Part shown: positions 35,524 to 43,601 of the stretch, piece after piece
Layout of the letters: the number at the start of each line of letters is the position of its first letter
How positions within the stretch are numbered: the first letter of the stretch is position 1
Source: DASZRZ01 sp963732925
Lineage (GTDB): Bacteria > Acidobacteriota > Terriglobia > Terriglobales > Acidobacteriaceae
Direction of reading: 5' to 3'
Assembly (NCBI GenBank): GCA_963732925.1
Contig: CAVTBJ010000006.1
Span: forward strand, 186,001-250,000
DNA length: 64,000 nt
Program-made: the position numbers and the translations under genes
The notes under the pieces: generated by a model
The model's database searches: none
What the model saw: the letters and a program-made list of their open reading frames with translations, nothing else
What the model was told of the DNA's origin: nothing

Positions 35524-35991
35524 TTATCTCTTTTCCGCCGGAGTCGCCGTGGCCGGGCCCATGCCCACGATCTCCAGGGTCGCTTCTTCATCCTTCGCGC
35601 CATCATAGTGGACCTGGTTGGCGAAGTGGGTCACGACCGTGCCGGCCGGCATAGCAACCGTGCTGTCCGGATCGTATTTCGTTCCGGTGCCTACCCACCA
35701 CGTTCCCGAAAGCACGGTGATGAACCGGTCATGAGGATGAAAGTGCGGATGACTCATGTGGTGCGGATGCCACTTCAAAAGGATGATGTACAGTCCCGGT
35801 TTCGACGGGTCGCCAGTGACGATCGCCTGGGCAGAGCCACTCTCCCTCTCTACCCATTTGATGTGGTTGGGCAGCGTATAAGCCAGGGCCTTCGGATTCA
35901 AATCGGCAGCCTTGGCGGCGCCAAATGACAATACGATAGCGACTAGTCCAGCGGCATGCGCCAGGCGTCGCAGTGTGCAAAGCTTCGACAT
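35524..35991 (-). CDS. Secreted small cupin-domain protein
   Basis: A 155-residue protein with a signal peptide (LAHAAGLVAIVLSFGAAKA) and one cupin barrel. The metal-binding pattern is readable: KWHPHHMSHPHFHPHDRFIT (several histidines), then VLSGTWWVGTGTKYDPDSTV and GTVVTHFANQVHYDGAKDEE with the second-motif histidine. A strong AGGAGGGGAGC precedes the ATG. Its target is unknown; secreted cupins of this size often bind or oxidise small organic molecules. It lies 56 bases before the LMF-like gene on the same strand. Confidence 0.83.
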   Translation of the reverse strand: MSKLCTLRRLAHAAGLVAIVLSFGAAKAADLNPKALAYTLPNHIKWVERESGSAQAIVTGDPSKPGLYIILLKWHPHHMSHPHFHPHDRFITVLSGTWWVGTGTKYDPDSTVAMPAGTVVTHFANQVHYDGAKDEEATLEIVGMGPATATPAEKR

Positions 35992-36123
35992 GCTCCCCTC
36001 CTGTACTTCAAGTCCTCGGGTCGATGAATTTCGGTTTCTCCCCGCGCAAAGTGCGCGGCTAAGTATAAGTCGGCGGCAGCGATCCGCCGAAGCCTCCTGT
36101 GGCTTTTCCTTGGCGCTCCGCTC

Positions 36124-37236
36124 TTACAGGGTTCGCTTGAACAGAGGCGTGGCGATGCTCATCAGGAGAATTGCGGCAGTGCCCAGAAAGAACAGATCGT
36201 TGCGAATGGCGGCGAAGCCGGCCTGCTTGAGCAACAGGGCCTTCAGCCCGTGGACCGCATAAGTGAAGGGATCCACCCAGGCGACCGCGCGAAGCCATCC
36301 CGGAAAAGCGTCGATAGGATAGATGGCGCCACTGGGGAAGAACAAAAGGGTATTGAGCACACCGAAAATGGCACGCGGCACCAGCGGATCGTCCACCCGC
36401 ACCATGATCAGAAACATCATGGCATTCAACGCAAAGGATGTCGTTACCAGCAGCAGCAGCAGCCAGAGCATCTGTCTGGGCTGGAACGCGCTGCCCACGC
36501 CCGCCAGCAGCGATCCGACCACGGTAATCACCACGCCCGAGCCAATTGCCTTGAGCGAGCCGGCAACGTTCAACCCGAAGACAAGCTCAGTACGGGTAAT
36601 CGGCGTCGCCAGGTAGCCTTCATGGATGCCGCGCGCCTTGTCGTCGATGTAGAGCATGCCGCCGCCGATCATCACTTGAACGAACATAGCCAGCGTGATC
36701 GATCCGGGCAGCAGGTACTTCATGTATTCGATGTACGGATAGAGCTCCACCACCTCAAGCGCGATTTTATCCGCCATGCGAGGTTCCACGGTGGGCTGAT
36801 TCAGCGCCTGCACAAGCTCGGTCAGCTTGGATTCCACCGTGGAGCTCATGAAAGTGTCGCTGTTATCCACCACGATGGCCAGTTTCGGCTGCTCGCCGGC
36901 ATAGACGCGGCGTGAGAACTGCGGAGGGATAATCAACGCGCCTTCCAACTTGCCGTTGCGGACGTCGTCCGTCGCCTGCCGTTCGTCGCTGTAATCCTGG
37001 GCGACGAACGTGCGCACGTTGGCTTCGACGGAGTCGAACGCCTCCCTGATTTGGAGGGCGGCCGGCCCATGGTCCTCGTCCACAATGGCGATGCGCGCAT
37101 CGCGGATCTTGCCTCCGAAGGCATTGCCCAGCACGATCAACTGCACCAGCGGCAGGACCATAGCGGTCAGCATCAGCGCGGGAGAGCGAAAGAACCTGCG
37201 CAGTTCGCGTTCGACAATGGCCCACATTCGATGCAT
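36124..37236 (-). CDS. ABC-2 type transporter permease (YbhR/YbhS-like)
   Basis: A 370-residue permease of the ABC-2 type. One helix lies near the N-terminus (ALMLTAMVLPLVQLIVLGNA), then a large periplasmic domain (about residues 45-180), then five helices (IEYMKYLLPGSITLAMFVQV; RTELVFGLNVAGSLKAIGS; FALNAMMFLIMVRV; FPSGAIYPIDAFPGWLRAV, the characteristic pre-last loop). In E. coli the equivalent system has two permeases, YbhS and YbhR; here only one is seen. It follows the ATPase by 45 bases and is the last gene of the TetR-HlyD-ATPase-permease operon, which likely exports drugs or similar hydrophobic molecules. Confidence 0.88.
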   Translation of the reverse strand: MHRMWAIVERELRRFFRSPALMLTAMVLPLVQLIVLGNAFGGKIRDARIAIVDEDHGPAALQIREAFDSVEANVRTFVAQDYSDERQATDDVRNGKLEGALIIPPQFSRRVYAGEQPKLAIVVDNSDTFMSSTVESKLTELVQALNQPTVEPRMADKIALEVVELYPYIEYMKYLLPGSITLAMFVQVMIGGGMLYIDDKARGIHEGYLATPITRTELVFGLNVAGSLKAIGSGVVITVVGSLLAGVGSAFQPRQMLWLLLLLVTTSFALNAMMFLIMVRVDDPLVPRAIFGVLNTLLFFPSGAIYPIDAFPGWLRAVAWVDPFTYAVHGLKALLLKQAGFAAIRNDLFFLGTAAILLMSIATPLFKRTL

Positions 37237-37281
37237 GGTGGTGACTCCAACTTTCTCGAAGCGCCGCCGGGCGCCGGCTCT

Positions 37282-38325
37282 TTAATATCCCGGACGCGTT
37301 GGCATGGTGAACGCATGGGCCTTCACCAGCTCGTCACGCAGTTGCCGCCCGGTGTAGTGGACGAATACATCGTCCAGAGTTGTGCTCTGGACCGAGATGG
37401 ATTTGAGCTGCACCCGGCTGCGGGTCGCCAGCTCCGCCATTTCAATCACCGTCTGTGAGCCGTTCGCGGAAAGGATCCGGTAGTCCCCCGATTCGTGTTC
37501 CGCCTGCACCGACTGAACTCCCCGCAGCTCGCGCAGCTTTGCCTCCCAGTCGCCCGGGTAGCCGGCAAATTGCGCCTCAATCACGGTCGAGCCCGCAAGG
37601 TTCTGTTTCAGGCGTTGCGGCGTATCCAGGGCCACCAGCTTGCCGTGGTCGACGATGGCAATGCGGTCACACAGGCGATCGGCTTCGTCCATATAGTGGG
37701 TGGTGATCAGGATGGTAAGGTTGCGTTCATTCTTGATCCTGGTCAGCATCTCCCACACGGCGACGCGCGAAACCGGGTCCAGCCCGGTCGTGGGCTCGTC
37801 GAGGAAGAAAATCCGGGGATCGTGCACCAGCCCGCGCGCAATCTCCAGGCGACGCCGCATGCCGCCGGAGAGCGTCTTGGTTTGCGCATGCCGCCACTGC
37901 GTCAGCTCTACAGCCTCCAGCAGGCGGTCGATATTGCGCCGCCGCTGAGCCGGGGGGACGCCGTAGAGTTTGGCATAGATGCTGAGGTTTTCTTCCAGGG
38001 TCAGATCCAGGTCGCTGGTCATGGCCTGCGGAATCACGCCGATCGAGCGCCGGGCCGCATCCGGATCTTTGCGAACATCGTGACCGGCGATGCGCGCCGT
38101 TCCGCTGGTCACCTCCAGCAGGGTTGTCATCATTCGGATGAGCGTGCTTTTGCCGGCGCCATTGGGACCCAGCAACCCGAAAATCTCGCCCTCTTCCACC
38201 CGAAAGGAAATATCGTCTACGGCCGTAAAGTCACCATATTTCTTGGTAATATGATCGACTTCGATGGCCGGAGGCTTAGTGATCGCGGCCAAAGCGGACT
38301 CGTCGGGTTTGAATTGGGCGATCAC
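37282..38325 (-). CDS. ABC transporter ATP-binding protein (YbhF-like, single domain)
   Basis: A 347-residue ATPase partner of the ABC-2 permease. Walker A is GLLGPNGAGKSTLIRMM, the Q-loop region holds VIPQAMTSDLDLTLEE, the signature is TLSGGMRRRLEIARGL, Walker B IFFLDEPTTGLDP, followed by the H-loop in LTILITTHYMDEAD. The C-terminal 80 residues form the DUF4162-like tail. The start is GTG at 38325, overlapping the stop of the membrane-fusion gene by four bases (GTGA). Unlike E. coli YbhF, which has two ATPase domains, it has one, so it would act as a homodimer. Confidence 0.9.
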   Translation of the reverse strand: MIAQFKPDESALAAITKPPAIEVDHITKKYGDFTAVDDISFRVEEGEIFGLLGPNGAGKSTLIRMMTTLLEVTSGTARIAGHDVRKDPDAARRSIGVIPQAMTSDLDLTLEENLSIYAKLYGVPPAQRRRNIDRLLEAVELTQWRHAQTKTLSGGMRRRLEIARGLVHDPRIFFLDEPTTGLDPVSRVAVWEMLTRIKNERNLTILITTHYMDEADRLCDRIAIVDHGKLVALDTPQRLKQNLAGSTVIEAQFAGYPGDWEAKLRELRGVQSVQAEHESGDYRILSANGSQTVIEMAELATRSRVQLKSISVQSTTLDDVFVHYTGRQLRDELVKAHAFTMPTRPGY

Positions 38326-39428
38326 TGCGGCTCCCGCTGAGAAATGGTCTTGCTCTTTCCGGCCGTTTCTCCATTCAGCGTCGAATCCGGGATCAAAACC
38401 TCCGCCGTCATGCCGAGCGCATAGCTCATCCCTGGATTTTCGATTCGTACCTTCAGCGCAACCGTCTTGATGTCGCGCTTGCGGCGGCTAACGTCCCTCT
38501 GGGTCGCGAAATCGGCTTCCGTGGCCTTGAAAATCACCTTACCGTCGATCGTCTTGCCGTCGGGCAGGCGCACCGGTAGCGTGTCGCCGAGCTGGATCTT
38601 GTCCGCATAGGTCTCTGGCAAGGCAACGCGCACCCAACTGTCACTGAGGTCCACAATGGTGACAATCGGCTGGCCTGCGGTGACCACTTCTCCCTCGCGC
38701 GCAGCCCGCACAAACACCGTACCTGAAACCGGAGCCACGATCCGGGTGTAGCCCAGGCGCGTGTTCGCTTCCGCAAGCTGTGCCTGCGCCGTGAGCATCT
38801 GCGCGCGCATGGAGGTCACATTGCTCTCCGCCGCTGCCCCCTGGTGAATGCGCGCTTTAGCCGACGCTAGATCCGCCTCCGCCGCCCGCGCCTGGTCGGA
38901 CAGCGACTTCACCTGCGCCTGCGCCGAGCGTAGCGCCGCGGTCGCGTGGTCACGGTCCTGCTCGGACATGATCCCCTGCTGCGCCAGCGAGAGAGTACGC
39001 CTGGTGTCCCCGGATTGCTGATCGAGGTCGGCTTCCGCCTGCGCCATTTGGGCGCGTACTGACTCTAGCTTTGCCTCCGCATTGGCCACGTCGCTTACCG
39101 TCGAACCCTTTGTCACCTGTTCATTGGCTCGAGAAGCCGCAAGCTGCGCACGCAAGCTGGAGACCGTGGCTTCCGCAGCGCGCTTTGCTGCTTCCAGTTC
39201 GGCCGAATCGATCCGCGCGATCTCATCGCCCTCTTTCACGGGCGTGCCTTCATCGACCAGCAGCTTCTCAACAATCCCCGCGATCTTGGAGCTGACAATC
39301 ACCTGGTTGGCATCGACCGTTCCAACCAGCACCAGCGCGTTGCTGCGCGGCGTGGAAAGCAAGTAGTAGGCGATTGCCCCTGCCAGGATCACCATCATTA
39401 AAATTGCGAACTTTTTCCGCTGGTCCAC
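38322..39428 (-). CDS. HlyD family periplasmic adaptor (YbhG-like)
   Basis: A 368-residue membrane-fusion protein. One helix anchors it (FAILMMVILAGAIAYYLL), followed by the biotinyl-lipoyl half (TVDANQVIVSSKIAGIVEKL), a long coiled-coil hairpin (about residues 75-215, rich in Ala, Glu, Gln and Arg), the returning lipoyl half (LGYTRIVAPVSGTVFVRAAR) and a beta-barrel domain. GTG at 39428 is preceded by AGGAA at about eight bases. It should link the inner-membrane ABC transporter to an outer-membrane channel. The start lies 13 bases after the TetR stop, so it is cotranscribed with the regulator. Confidence 0.89.
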   Translation of the reverse strand: MDQRKKFAILMMVILAGAIAYYLLSTPRSNALVLVGTVDANQVIVSSKIAGIVEKLLVDEGTPVKEGDEIARIDSAELEAAKRAAEATVSSLRAQLAASRANEQVTKGSTVSDVANAEAKLESVRAQMAQAEADLDQQSGDTRRTLSLAQQGIMSEQDRDHATAALRSAQAQVKSLSDQARAAEADLASAKARIHQGAAAESNVTSMRAQMLTAQAQLAEANTRLGYTRIVAPVSGTVFVRAAREGEVVTAGQPIVTIVDLSDSWVRVALPETYADKIQLGDTLPVRLPDGKTIDGKVIFKATEADFATQRDVSRRKRDIKTVALKVRIENPGMSYALGMTAEVLIPDSTLNGETAGKSKTISQREPQ

Positions 39429-39441
39429 AGATCAGTTCCTT

Positions 39442-40227
39442 TCAAACTTCTCCCGCTCTGCCCGGAGCACTGGATTCGGGGCGAAGGAGTGCCGCGGAGA
39501 TGAAATCCAGAACCGCCGCCCGGCGCTTCGCCAGCCGTTCGGGAGCCAGCGGGTCTCCCGAGGTAAACCTGGAAGAGACCGGCAGGCTTATGAAGTAGAA
39601 GACGATGACTCCTACCATACTGGGAATGAATTCTTCCGCATCGATGGGGCGAAACACGCCAGACCCGATCCCTTCGGCCAGGGTTTGCGCCAACCGGACC
39701 TGAAGCGGCTTGAGAAACTGTTCGGCAATGCGGCCCAAATGCGGCGAGCCGCCGCACGCCATCTTGGAGGACGGCCCCCTGGTGTCTTGCTCCCCAGTCG
39801 CATGCCCGCCGCGGCGGGTTCGGCGCAAAGCGCGCTCTTCGGTTGTGGCCTTCTTTGCCACTCCTGAGCCTCTCATCATCTCCCGCGAAACCAGTTTCGG
39901 CAGGAATGGCGACTTGGCAGCGTAGTCAAAGTGCGCCCCCGCATAGGCAAGAATGCGCCGGGCCGGGTCGTGCTCGGCGTCCATAGCGGCGAGGATGCTT
40001 TCCACCAGTCCGGAATAGACCTGGTCGAGCACAGCCCCGTACAGGGCTTCCTTATCCTGAAAGTAGTAATAAAGCAGGGCCTTGTTGACTCCGGCGGCGC
40101 GGGCAATCTCGCCTGTGCGGGCTCCCTCCACACCGGCGCTGGCAAACTCGGCGATGGCTGCTTGCAGAATCGCAGCGCGCGTCACTTCGGACTGGCGGCG
40201 GGTACGGGATGTTGCCGTGGAGCTCAT
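39442..40227 (-). CDS. TetR family repressor, CecR (YbiH)-like, with 40-residue insertion
   Basis: A 261-residue repressor. The HTH is at residues 18-64 (AAILQAAIAEFASAGVEGAR, TGEIARAAGVNKALLYYYFQ, DKEALYGAVLDQV). The ligand domain reads SPFLPKLVSREMMRG, then a 40-residue basic stretch (SGVAKKATTEERALRRTR onward to SSKMACGG), then SPHLGRIAEQFLKPLQ. Relatives run straight from MMRG-like to SPHLGRIAEQ, so the stretch is an insertion (see the repeat entry). The ATG has no ribosome site: it lies at the edge of the operator palindrome, so the transcript may be leaderless. It is first in the efflux operon and probably represses itself and the transporter. Confidence 0.88.
   Translation of the reverse strand: MSSTATSRTRRQSEVTRAAILQAAIAEFASAGVEGARTGEIARAAGVNKALLYYYFQDKEALYGAVLDQVYSGLVESILAAMDAEHDPARRILAYAGAHFDYAAKSPFLPKLVSREMMRGSGVAKKATTEERALRRTRRGGHATGEQDTRGPSSKMACGGSPHLGRIAEQFLKPLQVRLAQTLAEGIGSGVFRPIDAEEFIPSMVGVIVFYFISLPVSSRFTSGDPLAPERLAKRRAAVLDFISAALLRPESSAPGRAGEV
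39746..39870. repeat. In-frame 120-bp insertion in the TetR gene bounded by GAGCC direct repeats
   Basis: The five bases GAGCC occur at 39746-39750 and again at 39866-39870. Removing 120 bases (one repeat plus the 115 between) gives the uninterrupted family sequence MMRGSPHLGRIAEQFLKP. The insert has one long palindromic core, CCGCCGCGGCGG, and its translation is basic and unlike TetR proteins. The five-base duplication resembles a target-site duplication of a small mobile repeat. I see no second copy in the window and no clear terminal inverted repeats. Confidence 0.55.
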
Positions 40228-40252
40228 ATTTAACTAACCAGTTAGTTAAATA
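40227..40252. promoter_or_regulatory. TetR operator: perfect 12-bp arms with 2-bp spacer
   Basis: TATTTAACTAAC (40227-40238) is the exact reverse complement of GTTAGTTAAATA (40241-40252), with CA between. This is a textbook TetR-family operator and resembles the AT-rich TTAACTAA-type box of CecR/YbiH. It overlaps the first base of the tetR start codon, so the repressor would block its own operon, and perhaps influence the divergent small gene at 40439. Confidence 0.85.
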
Positions 40253-40425
40253 CCAGAGGTCCGCCCCCAGAGGCAAGTTTTTTTCGAGATGATTGGCTTC
40301 CAGGAAGTTACCAAGCATGGGTCAGGGGAAAACACGGAGCTTCCCAAGGAGGAACCTCCAGTTTGCTGGAATGGTTCCGGGAATACAACGGTTCTTCTCC
40401 ATTTTCAGCAGCCGCTGCTCTGCCC

Positions 40426-40431
40426 TATAAT
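40426..40431 (+). promoter_or_regulatory. Consensus -10 box giving a probable leaderless transcript
   Basis: A perfect TATAAT ends seven bases before the ATG at 40439, which would place the transcription start at or near the start codon. A weak TTTCAG-like -35 lies at 40403-40408 at the right spacing (17). No ribosome site fits in between. Confidence 0.5.
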
Positions 40432-40438
40432 AACGAGC

Positions 40439-40702
40439 ATGGAAATCAGTCTGGACACCAATCCCAGCGAATTGCGAACTGAATCCTCTTCCGAAGTAAA
40501 ACCCTTCCTGGTCAAGGCAAAAACGGACGAAAAACCGCGCCGCACGGCTGCCGAAGTTCACACCATGATTGAACGACGCAGTCTGGAGCTGGCGAAGGCT
40601 AAGGTCATGCGCGAAATGGAGAGCGCGCAGAGTCCCCGCTACCAGGAGATGCTGAATCACGCCCTGCAGGAATTGAACGGCAAGCTATCCCGGCTGGGCT
40701 AG
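40439..40702 (+). CDS. Small hypothetical protein (87 residues), probably leaderless
   Basis: An 87-residue soluble, charged protein I do not recognise. The N-terminal half is low in structure (SLDTNPSELRTESSSEVKPF); residues 40-87 look helical and amphipathic (TAAEVHTMIERRSLELAKAK, SAQSPRYQEMLNHALQELNG), possibly a coiled coil. The start is chosen at 40439 because of the TATAAT seven bases before it, and because the upstream open frame to 40289 crosses the promoter and lacks features. It diverges from the tetR operon and converges with the membrane-protein gene downstream of ligA. Confidence 0.6.
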   Translation: MEISLDTNPSELRTESSSEVKPFLVKAKTDEKPRRTAAEVHTMIERRSLELAKAKVMREMESAQSPRYQEMLNHALQELNGKLSRLG

Positions 40703-40771
40703 TTTTCGACCGTAACAGGGCTTTGCGACAAGGCTTCCTGCGAGACAACACCCGCAGCAGCCGTCGCCGAA

Positions 40772-41254
40772 CTATTCGAACCTGCGCTCCAGCAGGGTGT
40801 TGGCTTCCTCTTCCGTGCGATATTTGATGGCGATTCGCCGTCCCACCGGGAATTGATCGCGCAGGTCGCCATGGAAAACCAGCACTCGCGGCTTGGATCC
40901 GTTGTCTCGCAGTGTAAGAACAAGCCGGTTCGGCTGCCCGACTGTCGACTCGAAGTAGCCCACGCTTTCCACCACTCCGGACTCCTGGAAGGCCCCGGAA
41001 CGCGTAAGCACAGGCTCGCCCTTTAGCGCGGACGGCTTCGCGGGGGCCCACTTGCCCAGGGGCGGACGCCAGCCGTTTTCCCTTAGGGCCATCAGGGCGT
41101 CCAGCCCAAAGATGGCGGACATCAGGGCCAGCATGAGCCCGAGAAACAGGTTATCCACCGTAAGCAGAGCGGTGACCGACTCGCTGCTCAGAACAATGTA
41201 AACAATCCCCAGCACCGGCAAGGTTGCCAGGGCCAATGAAAGCAAAAAGAGCAT
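40772..41254 (-). CDS. Small membrane protein of unknown function, coupled to ligA
   Basis: A 160-residue protein with two N-terminal transmembrane helices (LFLLSLALATLPVLGIVYIV and LFLGLMLALMSAIFGLDALM) and a soluble C-terminal domain of about 95 residues (VLTLRDNGSKPRVLVFHGDL, VGRRIAIKYRTEEEANTLLE) that may be a small beta-barrel. I do not recognise the family. Its ATG overlaps the ligA stop by one base (TAATG), so translation is coupled to DNA ligase, but the reason is unclear. Confidence 0.72.
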   Translation of the reverse strand: MLFLLSLALATLPVLGIVYIVLSSESVTALLTVDNLFLGLMLALMSAIFGLDALMALRENGWRPPLGKWAPAKPSALKGEPVLTRSGAFQESGVVESVGYFESTVGQPNRLVLTLRDNGSKPRVLVFHGDLRDQFPVGRRIAIKYRTEEEANTLLERRFE

Positions 41255-43297
41255 TAGGATCCCCCCAGCAGTTCCTGTAAACCATCCTCGCCGATGACTT
41301 TTACTCCGAGTTCCTGTGCTTTGTCCAGCTTAGAACCAGCTTCGGCCCCGGCAACCAGGTAATCGGTCTTACGGCTCACCGACCCGGAGACGCGCCCCCC
41401 GGCGGCTTCGATCAGCGCCTTGGCCCGGTCGCGGGTGTAATTCGGAAGCGTTCCCGTGAGCACAAACGTCTTGCCGGCAAGGTGGGTCCCGCGTTGTTTC
41501 CTGCGGCCGGTCATCTGCAATCCGGCCTGCTGCAAGCGCCTCACCAGATCGCGATTTCTGGCTTCCGCGAAAAACTCCCGGATGCTTTCTGCCACCCGCG
41601 GGCCCACTTCCTCTACCTCTTTCAGCTCGCCCAGGCTCTTTTCTTCCGCCTTGGTGGCCGACTCAATCAGGGCGTCCATGGAGCCGAAGTGCTGGGCCAG
41701 AAATTCGGCCGTGCGGGCTCCCACAAAGCGGATGCCCAAGCCAAAAATTACCCGCTCAAGAGGCAGCTTTTTGGACGATGTGATCTGATGCAGGATGTTG
41801 TCCGCGGACTTCTCCCCCATGCGCTCCAGCTTCAGCAGGTCGTCTTTCGTCAGGTCATAGATGTCGGCAACGCTGGTCACCAGCTTGCGGTCCAAAAGTT
41901 GGCTGACCAGAGCCTCACCCATGCCGTCGATGTTCATCACGCCCCGGGAAGCCCAGTGCAGAATGGTTTCCCGCAGCCGCGCCGGGCAGTTCACGTTGAC
42001 GCAGCGATGGTCCGCTTCGCCTTCCGTGCGCACCACCAATTCGTTCCGCAAACCGGGCAGTGCGAGGGCATATGGAAGTGGCGGTGGCCGCGCGGGATGG
42101 CCTTTATCCCTCGATGACCTTAACCACCTTGGGAATCACGTCTCCGCCCCGTTCCACCTGCACCCAGTCGCCGATGCGGACGCCCAGGCGCTCGATTTCG
42201 TCCATGTTGTGCAAGGTGGCGCGGCTCACCGTCGTACCCCCGATGGAGACCGGATGCAGGGCCGCTACCGGCGTGAGCTTTCCCGTGCGTCCCACTTGCA
42301 CCAGGATGTCCTCCACCTGGGTCACTCCCGAGCGCGCAGCAAACTTGTACGCTAGAGCCCAGCGCGGCGCTTTTCCGGTCGTCCCCACCCGGTCCCAAAG
42401 ATCGGTCCGGTTCACCTTGATTACAATGCCGTCGGTTTCATAGGGCAGGCTGTCGCGCTTGGGTTCCCGCTCGCGGATGTAGCTCAGAATCTCGTTCGCG
42501 TCCTGGGCCTTGTGCCAAAAAGGATTTACTTTGAACCCGGCCGCCGTCAGTGCCTGCAGCGTCTCCGAGTGTTTCTGAAAGTACGTGCGCCCGTTTACGA
42601 GAACCGCATAGGCATAAAAATCCAGCCTGCGCAACGCCGTAATGTTGGGATCGAGCACGCGCACGGCGCCTGCGGCGGCATTGCGCGGATTGGCGAATCG
42701 GCTCAGGCCCTGCCGCTCCCGCTCTTCATTCATGCGCTCAAATGCGCGAATGGGCAGAAGGATCTCGCCGCGCACCTCGAAATCCCGGGGAAGACCCGAT
42801 TTCCCGGGGCGGCATACCAAAGGCACGCTGCGTATGGTGCGCACGTTGAGGGTCACGTCTTCTCCAACGGAACCGTCGCCACGGGTGATGCCCGCCACCA
42901 GGCGCTCCTTTTCATATCGCAGGGCCATGGAAAGGCCGTCCAGCTTGAGTTCGCAGATGTACTCGACAGATTTCACGCCGCTCAGCTCGTGGACCCGGCG
43001 TTCCCAGTCCCGCACTTCTTCTTCTGTATAGGCGTTGTCCAGCGAGAGCATGGGGGAAGAGTGCGGGACCTTTACAAAACCTTCGCGCGGCTTCCCTCCC
43101 ACCCGTTGTGTGGGGGAGTCGGACGTGATCAGCCCGGGATACTCCGTCTCGAATTTCTTCAGCTCCTGCATGAGCTGATCGAACTGCGCGTCGCTGATTT
43201 CCGGATCATCCAGGACGTAATAACGGTATTCGTGGTAGCGAATCTTCTCCCGCAGGGCTTCCACCCTGGTCTTCACATCGTGGGACACGGTTGCCAT
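41254..43297 (-). CDS. ligA: NAD+-dependent DNA ligase LigA, broken by two single-base gaps
   Basis: This enzyme seals nicks in replication and repair using NAD+. Order seen: domain Ia (IRYHEYRYYVLDDPEISDAQ), adenylation domain with catalytic Lys118 in CELKLDGLSMAL, OB-fold (VGRTGKLTPVAALHPVSIGG), four-cysteine zinc finger (CPVCG ... CVNVNCPAR), helix-hairpin-helix domain (MGEKSADNILHQI), and a C-terminal BRCT domain (LAGKTFVLTGTLPNYTRDRA). The frame breaks at about 42108 (one G short in the run after VIE) and about 42046 (one G short inside CPVCG). Adding both gives 682 codons with stop, the normal size. Since ligA is essential, these are very likely sequence errors. Confidence 0.93.
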
Positions 43298-43601
43298 TGC
43301 AACGATTATAGGCGGGCACGCCAGTGGCGGAATTCTCCGGAGTCCCCGACGAAAGACGCTGCTTACAGCCGAACTGGCCTAGAATGTTACGAAAAGGTAT
43401 CGAAGGAGCAGCGGGCTCTCTTGTCCGTTCCGGTCCATAGGCTCCAAAAGGCATTTTCTTCGGAATTGCGGAACGAAAACGGTCCCTCCGACGTAATAGG
43501 ATCAGGCGGCCATTGAGCGGACCCCCGATAACGAGGGCTCAGGAGCCGCGTCTAAGAACCAATCTGGCGGCGAACCACCTAGAGGCACGGGAGAAGCAAA
43601 C

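Noticed and set aside
41254..42051. Two separate DNA ligase genes
   Set aside because: The second part starts in the middle of the zinc finger, and a bridging frame supplies the missing CPVCG, so it is one ligA with two base gaps.
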